Program-made: the position numbers and the translations under genes
Shown: positions 24,338 to 33,055 of the stretch, in pieces
Layout of the letters: each line of letters opens with the position of its first letter
Position numbering within the stretch: position 1 is the stretch's first letter
The notes under the pieces: model-generated
Databases searched by the model: none
The model's input: the letters and a program-made list of their open reading frames with translations, nothing else
What the model was told of the DNA's origin: nothing
Assembly (NCBI RefSeq): GCF_002077695.1
Contig: NZ_MWUE01000033.1
Span: 307,072 to 371,071, forward strand
Source: Pantoea latae
GTDB lineage: Bacteria > Pseudomonadota > Gammaproteobacteria > Enterobacterales > Enterobacteriaceae
DNA: 64,000 bases
Reading direction: 5' to 3'

Positions 24338-26554
24338 ATGTCTTTTGATGTTCAGCGCGTCAGGGAAAACCGCGCCGGCGACGCCGCCTGCGCACGTCCA
24401 CTGCAACGTTCACTGCTGGCCGTGCTGATTGCCGCCAGCGTCGCGCACAGCGCGCAGGCTGCCGAAACCGCCACGACCAGCGAACAAACGCTGACCGTCG
24501 ACGGCAGCGCCACCGACACCGGCCAGCAGGCGGCGCAGGATTACAGCGTGCCCATTACCCGCGCCGGCACCAAAATGGCGCTGACCGCGCGCGATATCCC
24601 GCAGTCGGTGACCATCGTCAGCAAACAGCGTATGGCAGATCAGCAGCTCAACTCACTGAATGACGTGCTGCACAACACCACGGCGATCACGGCTGTCAGC
24701 CCCGATATGGATCGCATCACCTATTACGCTCGCGGTTTCCCTATCGACAACTTTATGGTTGACGGCATCCCGACCACCTTTGCCTCGAACTGGAACCTGG
24801 GCGACGCCAAATCTGATATGGCGCTCTACGAGCGCGTGGAAGTGGTGCGCGGCGCCACCGGCCTGCTGACCGGGCCGGGCAACCCCTCGGCGGCCATCAA
24901 CATGGTGCGCAAACACGCCGACAGCAAAGCGTTTACCGGCAGCGTCTCTGCCACCTACGGCAGCTGGGGCAAGCAGCGCTACGTCGCCGATCTCTCGACG
25001 CCGCTCAACAGCGACGGCAGCGTGCGCGGCCGCCTGGTGGCGGGCTATGAGGACAAGAACAGCTTTATCGAACGCTACGGCGCGCAGAAGCAGTTTGTCT
25101 ACGGCGTGGTTGACGCCGATCTCACCGATTCCACCACCCTGTCTGTGGGCTATGAGTTTTCCCAGGTCGACACTGATTCAACGATGTGGAGCGGCACGCC
25201 GCGCTGGTACACCGACGGCACGCAGATCCATTCACGTCGCGGCTACAACACCGCGCCGGAGTGGGCCTATAACGATCAAGAGAACAAAAAAGTCTTCGTT
25301 AATCTGAAACAGGATTTCGACAACGGCTGGAACCTTACGGTTAACGGCACGCACAACGAAATGTTCCTCGACAGCAAGCAGCTCTACCTCAACGGCTACT
25401 TCGATAAAACTACCGGTCTTGGCGTCTCGCAGTACGCAAACTATCCGGTGGTGGGCGGCACCGGCTACAACACCGGCAAGCGCAAGGTGGACGCGGTGGA
25501 CGCCTTCGCCAGCGGGCCCTACGAGCTGCTGGGACGTCAGCATGAGCTGATGGTCGGCGTTAACTACAGCCGTCAGGACAACAAATACTACAGCTCCTGG
25601 GCCAATATCTCAGCGGAGGAGCTGGGCAACTACAACAATTACAACGGCGATTTCCCGGAAACCGACTGGGGCCCGCGCGAGCTGACGGCAGACAGCACCA
25701 CGGTGCGTCAAAAATCGGTCTACCTCGCGACGCGTATCTCGCTGGCCGATCCGCTGCATCTGATCCTCGGCGCGCGCTATACCAACTGGAATCGTCAGAC
25801 CCTGGCCACCGGCGAGGAGCTGGAGAAAAACAACACCACGCCATACGGCGGGCTGATCTACGACTTCGCGGAAAACTGGTCCGCCTACGCCAGCTATACC
25901 TCGGTGTTCCAGCCGCAGGATTACCGCGACAGCAGCGGCGCCTTCCTGTCGCCGGTGATCGGTAAAAACTACGAAGTGGGCGTGAAGTCCGACTGGCTCA
26001 ACAGCCGCCTGACCACCACGCTCTCGGTGTTCCGCACCGAGCTGGATAACGTCGGCGAAGACACCGGGCAGATTATTCCCGGTTCGCAGTCCACCGCCTA
26101 CGTGGCGAAAAATGGCGTGGTTAGCCGCGGCGTCGAGTTTGAGCTGAACGGCGCGCTCACCGACAACTGGCAGATGACCGTCGGCGGCACCACCTATCTG
26201 GCGCAGGATCGCGACGGCAACGCCTACAACTCGCAGCTGCCGCGCACCACCTTTAAGCTCTTTACCAGCTATCGCCTGCCGATGCTGGAGCAGCTGACGC
26301 TGGGCGGCGGCGCCAACTGGCAGACGCACACCTGGCAGGATGTCGGCGCGCCGGAAGGCAACGGCACCTGGCGCGCACGTCAGGGCAGCTACGCGCTGGT
26401 GGATCTGTTCGCCCGTTACGAGGTGAATAAGAACCTGTCGCTGCAGGCCAACCTGAACAACCTGTTCTACAAAGAGTACGACACCTGGGTCGGCGCCTAT
26501 AACGTTTACGGCGCGCCGCGTAACTTCTCGGTATCGGCGACCTATCGCTTCTGA
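24338..26554 (+). CDS. FhuE/FpvA-type TonB-dependent siderophore receptor
   Basis: This 738-residue outer-membrane receptor has a long signal peptide (about 1-42, cut near HSAQAAE), a short extension with EQTLTVDG, and a plug starting at TKMALTARDIPQSVTIVSKQRM (the FhuE/FpvA/FoxA subgroup hallmark). The plug also contains YYARGFPIDNFMVDGIPT and ERVEVVRGATGLLTGPGNPSAAINMVRK, and the barrel ends FSVSATYRF. Likely ligands are hydroxamate siderophores such as coprogen, rhodotorulate or ferrioxamine. ATG 24338 is chosen over GTG 24335 because of AGGA spacing. No cognate transporter adjoins it. Confidence 0.88.
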   Translation: MSFDVQRVRENRAGDAACARPLQRSLLAVLIAASVAHSAQAAETATTSEQTLTVDGSATDTGQQAAQDYSVPITRAGTKMALTARDIPQSVTIVSKQRMADQQLNSLNDVLHNTTAITAVSPDMDRITYYARGFPIDNFMVDGIPTTFASNWNLGDAKSDMALYERVEVVRGATGLLTGPGNPSAAINMVRKHADSKAFTGSVSATYGSWGKQRYVADLSTPLNSDGSVRGRLVAGYEDKNSFIERYGAQKQFVYGVVDADLTDSTTLSVGYEFSQVDTDSTMWSGTPRWYTDGTQIHSRRGYNTAPEWAYNDQENKKVFVNLKQDFDNGWNLTVNGTHNEMFLDSKQLYLNGYFDKTTGLGVSQYANYPVVGGTGYNTGKRKVDAVDAFASGPYELLGRQHELMVGVNYSRQDNKYYSSWANISAEELGNYNNYNGDFPETDWGPRELTADSTTVRQKSVYLATRISLADPLHLILGARYTNWNRQTLATGEELEKNNTTPYGGLIYDFAENWSAYASYTSVFQPQDYRDSSGAFLSPVIGKNYEVGVKSDWLNSRLTTTLSVFRTELDNVGEDTGQIIPGSQSTAYVAKNGVVSRGVEFELNGALTDNWQMTVGGTTYLAQDRDGNAYNSQLPRTTFKLFTSYRLPMLEQLTLGGGANWQTHTWQDVGAPEGNGTWRARQGSYALVDLFARYEVNKNLSLQANLNNLFYKEYDTWVGAYNVYGAPRNFSVSATYRF

Positions 26555-26576
26555 CAGAGCCTCAGAAAAGCCCTTC

Positions 26577-26608
26577 AGGCGGCGCAGACCCCTGCGTCGC
26601 CTTTTTTA
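26577..26608 (+). terminator. Terminator after the FhuE-type receptor
   Basis: Stem AGGCGGCGCAG / CTGCGTCGCCT (one G-T pair, 4-base loop) is followed by TTTTTT. It ends at the 3' edge of the convergent antitoxin gene. Confidence 0.85.
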
Positions 26609-26944
26609 TTCCACGACCAGATGCACTTTTTTTCCGATGCTGGTGGCCATACCAATTAGCGCATCCAGCGTGAATTTCTCTGTTTTCAGGTTCACCACGT
26701 CAGAGACACGTGGGCGGCTGATATGCATGATGGCGGCCGCGTCGACCTGACGGATGGCCTGCGCCTGCATCCATTGCGCGATTTCGGTCATCATCTGCTT
26801 TTTCATATTGATGAGCAGCGCAATTTCGCGGTCGGATTCAGCCTGAAGCCGTGCTGCTTCGCCATCGGAAAACCCTAACTCGCTGAAAAGATTATCGTCC
26901 GGCTGCGTAATATTCTGTACAAGATCACGGGGTTGCTGTTTCAT
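26606..26944 (-). CDS. HigA-type XRE antitoxin
   Basis: This 112-residue protein has a C-terminal helix-turn-helix of the XRE type (about 55-100; QVDAAAIMHISRPRVSDVVNLKTEKFTLDAL), typical of antitoxins paired with Gp49/HigB-like RelE-fold toxins. The N-terminal half probably wraps and neutralises the toxin. It is the second gene of the pair: its start overlaps the toxin stop by 4 bp (ATGA). The toxin-first order is the HigBA arrangement. Confidence 0.8.
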   Translation of the reverse strand: MKQQPRDLVQNITQPDDNLFSELGFSDGEAARLQAESDREIALLINMKKQMMTEIAQWMQAQAIRQVDAAAIMHISRPRVSDVVNLKTEKFTLDALIGMATSIGKKVHLVVE

Positions 26945-27303
26945 TTTTCACTCCTGCGATGACGCGTGACATCGCGATAGCGGGCCTGAATAATCTCAAC
27001 ATCATGGCGACGGGTTTTTTGCGTTTTCTTCTGAAAACTATGCAGTATGTAGATCCCTTCCGGAAAGCACACCACACAAACCACGCGAAAAATGCTCTCT
27101 TCTTCCTGAATGCGAATTTCAATAACGCCTGCGCCCCATTTACTGACCCATTTGAAATCTGCAGGCATTAAGCCGAACTGTACTTTCCTCAACTCCTTTC
27201 CCGCGCGCGCTCGAGGCAAGGAAGGAAAGGCGATGAGATCGGTTTTGGCGGAGCCGCACCAAAATAGCGGTTTGGGTTGAGGCAGTTCTGTATCCGACGG
27301 CAT
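26941..27303 (-). CDS. HigB/RelE-type toxin (Gp49-like)
   Basis: This 120-residue basic protein is of the phage-derived Gp49-like/HigB group, a RelE-fold mRNA interferase acting on the ribosome. Family blocks are GSAKTDLIAFP near residue 18, GAGVIEIRIQ, FRVVCVVCFPEGIYILHSFQKKTQKT and the closing DVEIIQARYRDV. ATG 27303 is preferred (AGGAG 8 bases upstream); a longer form would read into an operator-like palindrome. It is followed by its antitoxin. Toxicity is inferred from family. Confidence 0.82.
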   Translation of the reverse strand: MPSDTELPQPKPLFWCGSAKTDLIAFPSLPRARAGKELRKVQFGLMPADFKWVSKWGAGVIEIRIQEEESIFRVVCVVCFPEGIYILHSFQKKTQKTRRHDVEIIQARYRDVTRHRRSEK

Positions 27304-27324
27304 GATGTAATCTCCTGCTATTTT

Positions 27325-27342
27325 TGTATAAAATTTTATACA
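27325..27342. promoter_or_regulatory. Operator-like palindrome of the HigBA pair
   Basis: TGTATAAAATTTTATACA is a perfect 18-bp palindrome 22 bp upstream of the toxin start, in promoter position. Autorepression by the XRE antitoxin is the usual mode for such pairs and is inferred here. Confidence 0.6.
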
Positions 27343-27448
27343 TAGCAAGTGGCACGGCCATCAAGAGATGAAATTCCTCGCGTCGAGGCGGTTCGCAAAA
27401 AGCAGTGAAAGAAAATAAAGAAGGCCGCGGAAAGCGGCCCGTGAAGGA

Positions 27449-28537
27449 TCAGGCCGCCGAGATCTGTTCCGCCTCATACGCCGCCACGCGCGCGCGGATC
27501 GCCGGCAGCAGCAGGCGTCCATACTCTGCCGCGTCGCGCAGCTGATCGAAGCCGCGGAACAGGAAGGTGGTGATGCCGAGCTTATAATATTCCAGCGCCG
27601 CGTCGGCCACGGTCTGCGGCGAGCCGACCAGCGAAGTGGAGTTGCCCGCCGCGCCGGAAAGCGCAGCGATGCCGGTCCACAGGCAGCGGTCATAGACCTT
27701 GCGCGCCGTCGCCAGCTGATACAGGCGCTGCGAGCCGGCGTTGCTGTCAGGCTGAATCGCCTTGCCGCCAATATTCGCCTGCGCCTGCGCCAGCAGATGG
27801 TCGGCGCGCTGCCAGGCCTCTTCATCGGTCGCGCCCAGTATCGGACGCAGCGACAGGCTAAAGCGGATCTGATCCTCGCGGCCGACCTTTTTCGCTGCGG
27901 CGCGCACCTCGGCGATACGGGCTTTAACCTGATCCAGCGGCTCGCCCCACATCATATAAACGTCGGCGTGCTGCGCGGCAACCTCTACCGCCGCCGCCGA
28001 CGCGCCGGAAAAATAGATCGGCACGCGCGGCTTGTGCCAGGGCTTCACCTCGGTGAGATTATCCTCGACCTGATAAAACGCCCCTTTGTGGCTAAACGGC
28101 TGCTGCGACGCCCAGACCTGCTTCATAATCGCCAGATATTCGCCGCTGCGCGCATAGCGCCTCTCTTTATCAAGAAAGTCGCCGTCGCGCTGCAGATCGC
28201 CGCTGTCGCCGCCGGTGATGACGTTGATGGCGGCGCGTCCCTGGCTGAGCTGATCCAGCGTCGCAAACTGGCGCGCCGCGAAGGTCGGCGCCTGAAAGCC
28301 GGGACGATGCGCCACCAGCAGGCCGAGTTTATCGGTCAGCGCGGCCACGTAGCTGGCGATAATCATCGAATCAGGCGCGCGGCTGTTCACCGCCAGCAAC
28401 ACTTTGTCAAAGCCCGCATACTCCTGCGTCTGGGCAAAGGCTTTGATAAAGGGCAGGTCGACCGTCTGACCATTGCCGGGATCGGACTCGCTCGCTTCGT
28501 GCGCGCCCACCAGGCCAATAAATTCCAGCGTCATCAT
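27449..28537 (-). CDS. SsuD-like FMN-dependent alkanesulfonate monooxygenase
   Basis: This roughly 361-residue luciferase-fold monooxygenase is of the SsuD/SfnG type, using reduced FMN and oxygen to release sulfite from sulfonates or sulfones. Markers are AHEASES near residue 12, TDKLGLLVAHRPGFQAPTF (about 68-86), GRAAINVITGGD (about 99-110), RYARSGEYLAIMKQVW, and GSPQTVADAALEYYKLGITTFLFRG. The second ATG (28534) fits AGGAG spacing better than the first. Its start overlaps the stop of the SfnB-like gene, so they form an operon. Confidence 0.88.
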   Translation of the reverse strand: MMTLEFIGLVGAHEASESDPGNGQTVDLPFIKAFAQTQEYAGFDKVLLAVNSRAPDSMIIASYVAALTDKLGLLVAHRPGFQAPTFAARQFATLDQLSQGRAAINVITGGDSGDLQRDGDFLDKERRYARSGEYLAIMKQVWASQQPFSHKGAFYQVEDNLTEVKPWHKPRVPIYFSGASAAAVEVAAQHADVYMMWGEPLDQVKARIAEVRAAAKKVGREDQIRFSLSLRPILGATDEEAWQRADHLLAQAQANIGGKAIQPDSNAGSQRLYQLATARKVYDRCLWTGIAALSGAAGNSTSLVGSPQTVADAALEYYKLGITTFLFRGFDQLRDAAEYGRLLLPAIRARVAAYEAEQISAA

Positions 28538-29676
28538 TTACTCCTGTCGGATAAAAGGGCCGCTTTACCGGCGGCGGTGAACACCGCATCGTCCTGCGGC
28601 GTATGAATGCGGCCGCACAGCACGTTGCGCAAGTGTCGCTCAAAGGCGTTGGCGCGCGTCAGCGCAGGATTGCCGATAGACTCCACCATCAGCTGGACGC
28701 TGCGAATGGCGTTGTCGATAACCACCTGTTTGACTTTGGCTGCGTCGCCGGCGGCGACCTGTCCAGCCTGCGCGCTGTCGAGCAGCGTGCGGCTGGTAAA
28801 CAGCAGGGTGTCGATGCGTCCGGTCAGCTCCTGAAAACGCGCCAGACTCGCCAGCGGCTGGCCCAGGCTGGCGGGCGCCCGCTGTTGCAGGAAGTGGATA
28901 AAATCGCCTCGCGCCGCCTGCGCGACCGCGTCATAGAGGCTGCCCAGCAGCACTGCCATCCACAGCGTTTCTTCGTCGTTGAGGCCAGCACGCGGCGCGC
29001 TCCAGCGGCTAACGTTAACCGCGTTCTCCAGCGGCACCCAGACCTCCTCCAGCACCACGCGATGACTGCAGGTGGCGCGCATCCCCAGATGATCCCACTC
29101 CTCTTCGATATGAATGCCGGACGCGGCGGCTGGAACCAGCCAGGCGCCGACCAGCGGATCCTCATCGTCGCTGCGCGCCCATACCAGAAACCAGCTCAGG
29201 CCAACGCTGCCGGTGGAGTAGATTTTTTCGCCGCTGATGCGCCAGCCGTCCGCCTGGCGTCGCGCCGTGGTGGCGGGCAGACCGCCGCGCGCGGGGGTGC
29301 CCAGCGCCGGCTCGACGCGCAGCGCGTTAATCAGCGCCCCGTCCTGCACGATGCTGCGCGCCACCTCGCGCCGCAGGCTGTCGGGCCAAAAGGAATCCTC
29401 GCCGAGCCGACGCGCGTTAAGGAACTGCATAATCAGGATCAGCGCGGTAGAGGGTTCGCCCTGCGCCACCGCCGAGATGACCGCACGACAGGTCGCCAGA
29501 TCCGCGCCACCGCCGCCCGCCGAGGCGGGTAACGCCAGGCTAAGCAGATGGTGCTGACGCAGCAGGGCGAAGTTCGCCGCGGGAAACGCGCCGCGTCTGT
29601 CGACCTCCGCCGCACTGCTCGCCAGCGTCTGGCTAATCACCGGCAGCAGCTCGTCGAGATATTCGCTCAGCGCCAT
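28534..29676 (-). CDS. SfnB/DszC-like acyl-CoA dehydrogenase-fold flavoprotein
   Basis: This 380-residue protein has the acyl-CoA dehydrogenase fold: an N-terminal helical domain, a middle beta domain with WRISGEKIYSTGSVGLSWFLVWAR (about 144-167), and a C-terminal four-helix domain. The catalytic Glu of true dehydrogenases is not evident. The gene pairs with an SsuD-like enzyme, as in sfn/dsz sulfur gene clusters, where such proteins are FMN monooxygenases or accessory factors. It is first in the operon and divergent from a binding-protein gene across about 200 bp, likely a shared promoter region. Confidence 0.8.
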   Translation of the reverse strand: MALSEYLDELLPVISQTLASSAAEVDRRGAFPAANFALLRQHHLLSLALPASAGGGGADLATCRAVISAVAQGEPSTALILIMQFLNARRLGEDSFWPDSLRREVARSIVQDGALINALRVEPALGTPARGGLPATTARRQADGWRISGEKIYSTGSVGLSWFLVWARSDDEDPLVGAWLVPAAASGIHIEEEWDHLGMRATCSHRVVLEEVWVPLENAVNVSRWSAPRAGLNDEETLWMAVLLGSLYDAVAQAARGDFIHFLQQRAPASLGQPLASLARFQELTGRIDTLLFTSRTLLDSAQAGQVAAGDAAKVKQVVIDNAIRSVQLMVESIGNPALTRANAFERHLRNVLCGRIHTPQDDAVFTAAGKAALLSDRSK

Positions 29677-29878
29677 GTTATTGCCTCGGTTATTCAGGAA
29701 GATTCGATTGTTTAATTTTCATGCGTCGATGTAAAAGCATTAAAGCGGATAACCACATGCGGAATCGGCATAATTTGCAGGCTGGTGAGCCCGTTAATTT
29801 CCTCTTACTCTGCCGACGTCAGGCTATTTCATTGATATTTCATTTCCGGTAAAGCTTATTTTATTAAGGGGAATAACC

Positions 29879-30937
29879 GTGCCAGTGAATACCGCGTTAT
29901 CTCGTCGGCAATTTTTGAATTATTCCGCCGCGGCGCTCGCCGCCAGCGCCTTTTCGCCGTCGCTGTGGGCGGATGACGCCATGGCCGGCATGCACATGTC
30001 GCCCGATCTGCTGCAGGGCGGCGCGGGCAAGTGGGCGCTGGCGAAGCCGACCCCGGTGCGCCTGGCGGTCAACCTCAACGCCATCTGCCTGGCGCCGGTG
30101 GTGGTGGCAGATCAGCATCAGTTCTTTAAGGCGCATAACCTGGAGGTGGAGTTCGTTAACTTTGGCAACTCCACCGAGCTGCTGCTGGAGTCGATTGCCA
30201 CCGGCAAGGCGGAAGCGGCGGTCGGCATGGCGCTGCGCTGGCTGAAAGCGCTAGAGCAGGGGTTTGACGTCAAGCTGACGGCGGGCACCCACGGCGGCTG
30301 TATGCGCCTGCTGACGCGCGACGACGGGCCAACCTCACTGGAGGCGCTGAAAGGCAAAACCATCGGCGTGACCGATATGGCGGGCGCGGACAAAAACTTC
30401 TTCTCGCTGCTGCTCAAGCGGCACGGCGTCGATCCCAACCGCGATGTGGACTGGCGCGTCTTCCCGCAGGATTTGCTGCCGATGGTGCTGCAGAAAGGGG
30501 AGATTCAGGCGGCCAGCGGCTCCGACCCGGTGATGTGGCGCCTGACCCAGCAGCCGGGCTATCGTGAGGTCGCCACCAACCTTAGCGACACCTACGCGAA
30601 TCTCAGCTGCTGCGTCATCGGCACGCGCGGCAGCCTGATCCGCGATCGGCCTGAGGTGGCCGCGGCGATTACCCATGCGATTTTGCAGGCGCACGCCTAC
30701 GCCGCGCAGCACCCTGAGGTGATTGCCCAGGCCTTTAACAGTAAGGCGTTGAATACTAACCCTGCGGAGATCGCCAGCGTGCTGAAAACCCATACCCACG
30801 GCCACTACTCGGTGGGCAACGCCTTTGTGAAAGAGATCGATATCTACGCGCGCGACCTGAAGGCGATTGACGTGCTGCGCCCGGAGACCGATCCGCTGCT
30901 GTTTGCGAAGGGCATTACCTCTGACGTGCTGGCGTAA
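29879..30937 (+). CDS. NrtA/SsuA-type ABC binding protein, Tat-exported
   Basis: This is a 352-residue periplasmic binding protein of the NrtA/SsuA/TauA class. The leader has the twin-arginine motif SRRQFLNYSAAALAASAFS (about 8-26), so export is folded via Tat. Ligand-domain blocks include FVNFGNSTELLLESIATGKAEAAVGMALRWL and TAGTHGGCMRLLT. It closely resembles the protein at 33056-34105. The mature N terminus is Met/His-rich (MAGMHM). The start is GTG. It is monocistronic, followed by a hairpin; it may share the permease/ATPase encoded at 32-35 kb. Confidence 0.85.
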   Translation: MPVNTALSRRQFLNYSAAALAASAFSPSLWADDAMAGMHMSPDLLQGGAGKWALAKPTPVRLAVNLNAICLAPVVVADQHQFFKAHNLEVEFVNFGNSTELLLESIATGKAEAAVGMALRWLKALEQGFDVKLTAGTHGGCMRLLTRDDGPTSLEALKGKTIGVTDMAGADKNFFSLLLKRHGVDPNRDVDWRVFPQDLLPMVLQKGEIQAASGSDPVMWRLTQQPGYREVATNLSDTYANLSCCVIGTRGSLIRDRPEVAAAITHAILQAHAYAAQHPEVIAQAFNSKALNTNPAEIASVLKTHTHGHYSVGNAFVKEIDIYARDLKAIDVLRPETDPLLFAKGITSDVLA

Positions 30938-30938
30938 A

Positions 30939-30966
30939 AAAAACGGCAGCCTGGCGCTGCCGTTTC
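30939..30966. terminator. Bidirectional terminator between convergent genes
   Basis: Stem AAACGGCAGC / GCTGCCGTTT with a short loop lies between the binding-protein stop and the cysteine-synthase-like stop. A-rich and T-rich flanks on both sides fit termination from either direction. Confidence 0.75.
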
Positions 30967-30967
30967 C

Positions 30968-32017
30968 CTATAGCAATTGCTGCGAGGTCTGCACCGCCGT
31001 TGCCGCTTTCAGGCTTTCGGCGGGCTGATCGTGACTGAACAACCGCGTGCTGAGATAGTTGACGCCGCCGTCGGCCAGCAGCAGCACGATGCGTTTGCCC
31101 TGATTCTCCGGCCGCGCCGCCAGCTGCTGCGCGGCGAACAGCACAGCGCCTGACGAGTCCCCAACCAGTATGCCTTCCGCCAGCGCGAACTGGCGCGCGG
31201 CCTGATACGCCTGCCAGGTCTCGACCGCGATCGCTTCGTCATAGACCGCGCGATCCAGATTGGGCGGAATGCGCTCCGGCGGCTGGCCGCTGAAGGCGTG
31301 TACGCCGGTGATCTCCAGCGGCTCGGGATGCTGCGGGCCAGGCTGCGAACCGATGCCCGGCTCAACGGCGATGACCTGTATCGCGGGATCCTGCGCTTTC
31401 AGATAGCGTCCGATGCCGGAGAGCGTGCCGCCGGTGCCCACCGAGGCGACGAAAATATCGAGTTTGCCCTGCGTATCGCGCCAGATCTCCGGGCCGGTGG
31501 TCAGCTCGTGCACGCGCGGGTTGGCCGGGTTCTGCAGCTGCTGCAAAAAATGCACGCCCGGCTCGGCTTCGGTTACCCGCGCCACCAGCCAGCGCGTGGC
31601 GGCGACAAAATCGCCGTCGCTCGCTTCATAGTAGTCGGCAAAGCCCGGCACGGTGCTGAAGGGCACCACCTCCGCGCCGAAGGCCTGAATGATCTTGCTG
31701 CGCTCGATGCTGACGAAATCGTTGATGTAAACGCGGAAACGATAGCCTTTGGCCGCCGCCATCGAGGCGACGCCGATGCCGGTATTGCCGCTGGTGGTTT
31801 CGGCGATGATGTCGCCCGGCTTGATCAGGCCGTCGCGCTCCGCCTGTTCGATCATCGCCAGCGCGACGCGATCTTTGACGCTGTGGTTCGGGTTAAAGAG
31901 TTCCAGCTTGCCGAGCAGTTCGACGCGCACGCCGTGCTGCTCGCTGAAGCGCGACAGGCGCAGCAGCGGCGTCTGTCCGATCAGTTCGGTTACCGAGTTA
32001 TAGATAGATGCAGCCAC
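30968..32017 (-). CDS. Cysteine synthase-like PLP enzyme
   Basis: This 349-residue fold-type II PLP enzyme is of the O-acetylserine sulfhydrylase (CysK/CysM) family. The PLP Lys is in NHSVKDR (Lys48), the substrate loop is TSGNTGIG (about 75-82), the phosphate cradle is GTGGTLSG (about 185-192), and the C-terminal DSSGAVL contacts the pyridine N. It is some 25 residues longer than E. coli CysK. As the last gene of an operon with a sulfonate-type permease and binding protein, it probably makes cysteine from the sulfur released by the island. Confidence 0.88.
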   Translation of the reverse strand: MAASIYNSVTELIGQTPLLRLSRFSEQHGVRVELLGKLELFNPNHSVKDRVALAMIEQAERDGLIKPGDIIAETTSGNTGIGVASMAAAKGYRFRVYINDFVSIERSKIIQAFGAEVVPFSTVPGFADYYEASDGDFVAATRWLVARVTEAEPGVHFLQQLQNPANPRVHELTTGPEIWRDTQGKLDIFVASVGTGGTLSGIGRYLKAQDPAIQVIAVEPGIGSQPGPQHPEPLEITGVHAFSGQPPERIPPNLDRAVYDEAIAVETWQAYQAARQFALAEGILVGDSSGAVLFAAQQLAARPENQGKRIVLLLADGGVNYLSTRLFSHDQPAESLKAATAVQTSQQLL

Positions 32018-32040
32018 AGGCGGCTCCTCTTAATAAAGCG

Positions 32041-33045
32041 TTACCATTTCACCGCGTTGCGCTGCCAGGCAAGCGTGCGGTCGCGAACGATAAACAGCAG
32101 GGTGATTAACGATGAGAACAGCACGGCCATCACGATCAGCGCGGCGTACATATTGGCGTAGGCGGCCCAGCCCTGCGCCCACTGCAGATACCAGCCCAGC
32201 CCCGATTTGACGCCCATCATCTCCGCCGCTACCAGCACCGAAAAAGAGGCGCCCAGCCCCATAAACAGCCCGACGAACAGGTGCGGCAGCGAGGCGGGCA
32301 CGGCGACGCGCAGCACCAGAAACAGCGACTTCGCGCCCAGGGTGCGCGCCACGTCGTAGTAGCGGCTGTCAACGCTGGCGACGCCTGACCAGGTGAGTAC
32401 CGTCACCGGGAACCAGGTCGCCAGCGCAATCAGGAACACGGCGGCGGCAAAGCTGGAGGGGAAAAAGTAGAGCGACAGGGGCAGCAGCGCCGTCGACGGC
32501 ACCGGCCCGAGGAAACGCAGGATCGGATGCACCCAGTAGCCCAGCCCGCGCGACCAGCCGATGGCGACGCCGGTCACAAAGCCGACCACGCTGCCGTAAA
32601 GAAAGCCGAACGCCAGCAGGCGCAGCGAGTTGAGCACGCTGTCGAGCAGGCGCGGCCAGTCGGTGGCGTACGCCTCGATCAGCGCGCGCGGCGGAGCGAA
32701 GAAGGGCGCGGGTAGCAGCGCCAGCTTGGCGGTCACCGTTTCCCAGACGCCGATCAGCAGCGCCAGCGCCATCAGCCAGCGCCCGCTGCGCTTCAGCGGC
32801 TGCCAGAGCGATCGCGCCGGCGTGGCGCTGGCGGCGAGCACCAGTAGGGTCAGCAGCGCCGCCAGCGCGATAAACAACTGGTGGGTCTCATTGACGAAGC
32901 GCGGCGCGGCGAAGCCCTGCGGCTTGTCCGGCACGGCAACCATCAGCGCCACCAGCGCCCACCACAGCAGCAGTGCGCCCCACAGCGCCGGTTCAAGGCG
33001 ACGCGGCGCGGCGCGGCGGCGCAACGTCAGAATTTCACTGGCCAT
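32041..33045 (-). CDS. SsuC/TauC-type ABC transporter permease
   Basis: This 334-residue inner-membrane permease has an unusually long N-terminal part with two extra helices (about 22-38 and 54-70) before the usual SsuC-type core. The EAA-like loop is DVARTLGAKSLFLVLRVAVPASLPHLF (about 231-257). It lies between the binding protein (11-bp gap) and the cysteine-synthase-like gene (23-bp gap). The matching ATPase is divergent at 34298, making a complete sulfonate/taurine-type importer. Ligand likely an organosulfur compound. Confidence 0.85.
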   Translation of the reverse strand: MASEILTLRRRAAPRRLEPALWGALLLWWALVALMVAVPDKPQGFAAPRFVNETHQLFIALAALLTLLVLAASATPARSLWQPLKRSGRWLMALALLIGVWETVTAKLALLPAPFFAPPRALIEAYATDWPRLLDSVLNSLRLLAFGFLYGSVVGFVTGVAIGWSRGLGYWVHPILRFLGPVPSTALLPLSLYFFPSSFAAAVFLIALATWFPVTVLTWSGVASVDSRYYDVARTLGAKSLFLVLRVAVPASLPHLFVGLFMGLGASFSVLVAAEMMGVKSGLGWYLQWAQGWAAYANMYAALIVMAVLFSSLITLLFIVRDRTLAWQRNAVKW

Positions 33046-33055
33046 GCCTCTCTCC

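Noticed and set aside
30968..32017. Naming the PLP enzyme as the housekeeping cysK or cysM
   Set aside because: Context in a transporter operon and the longer C terminus argue for a dedicated paralogue, so no symbol was assigned.
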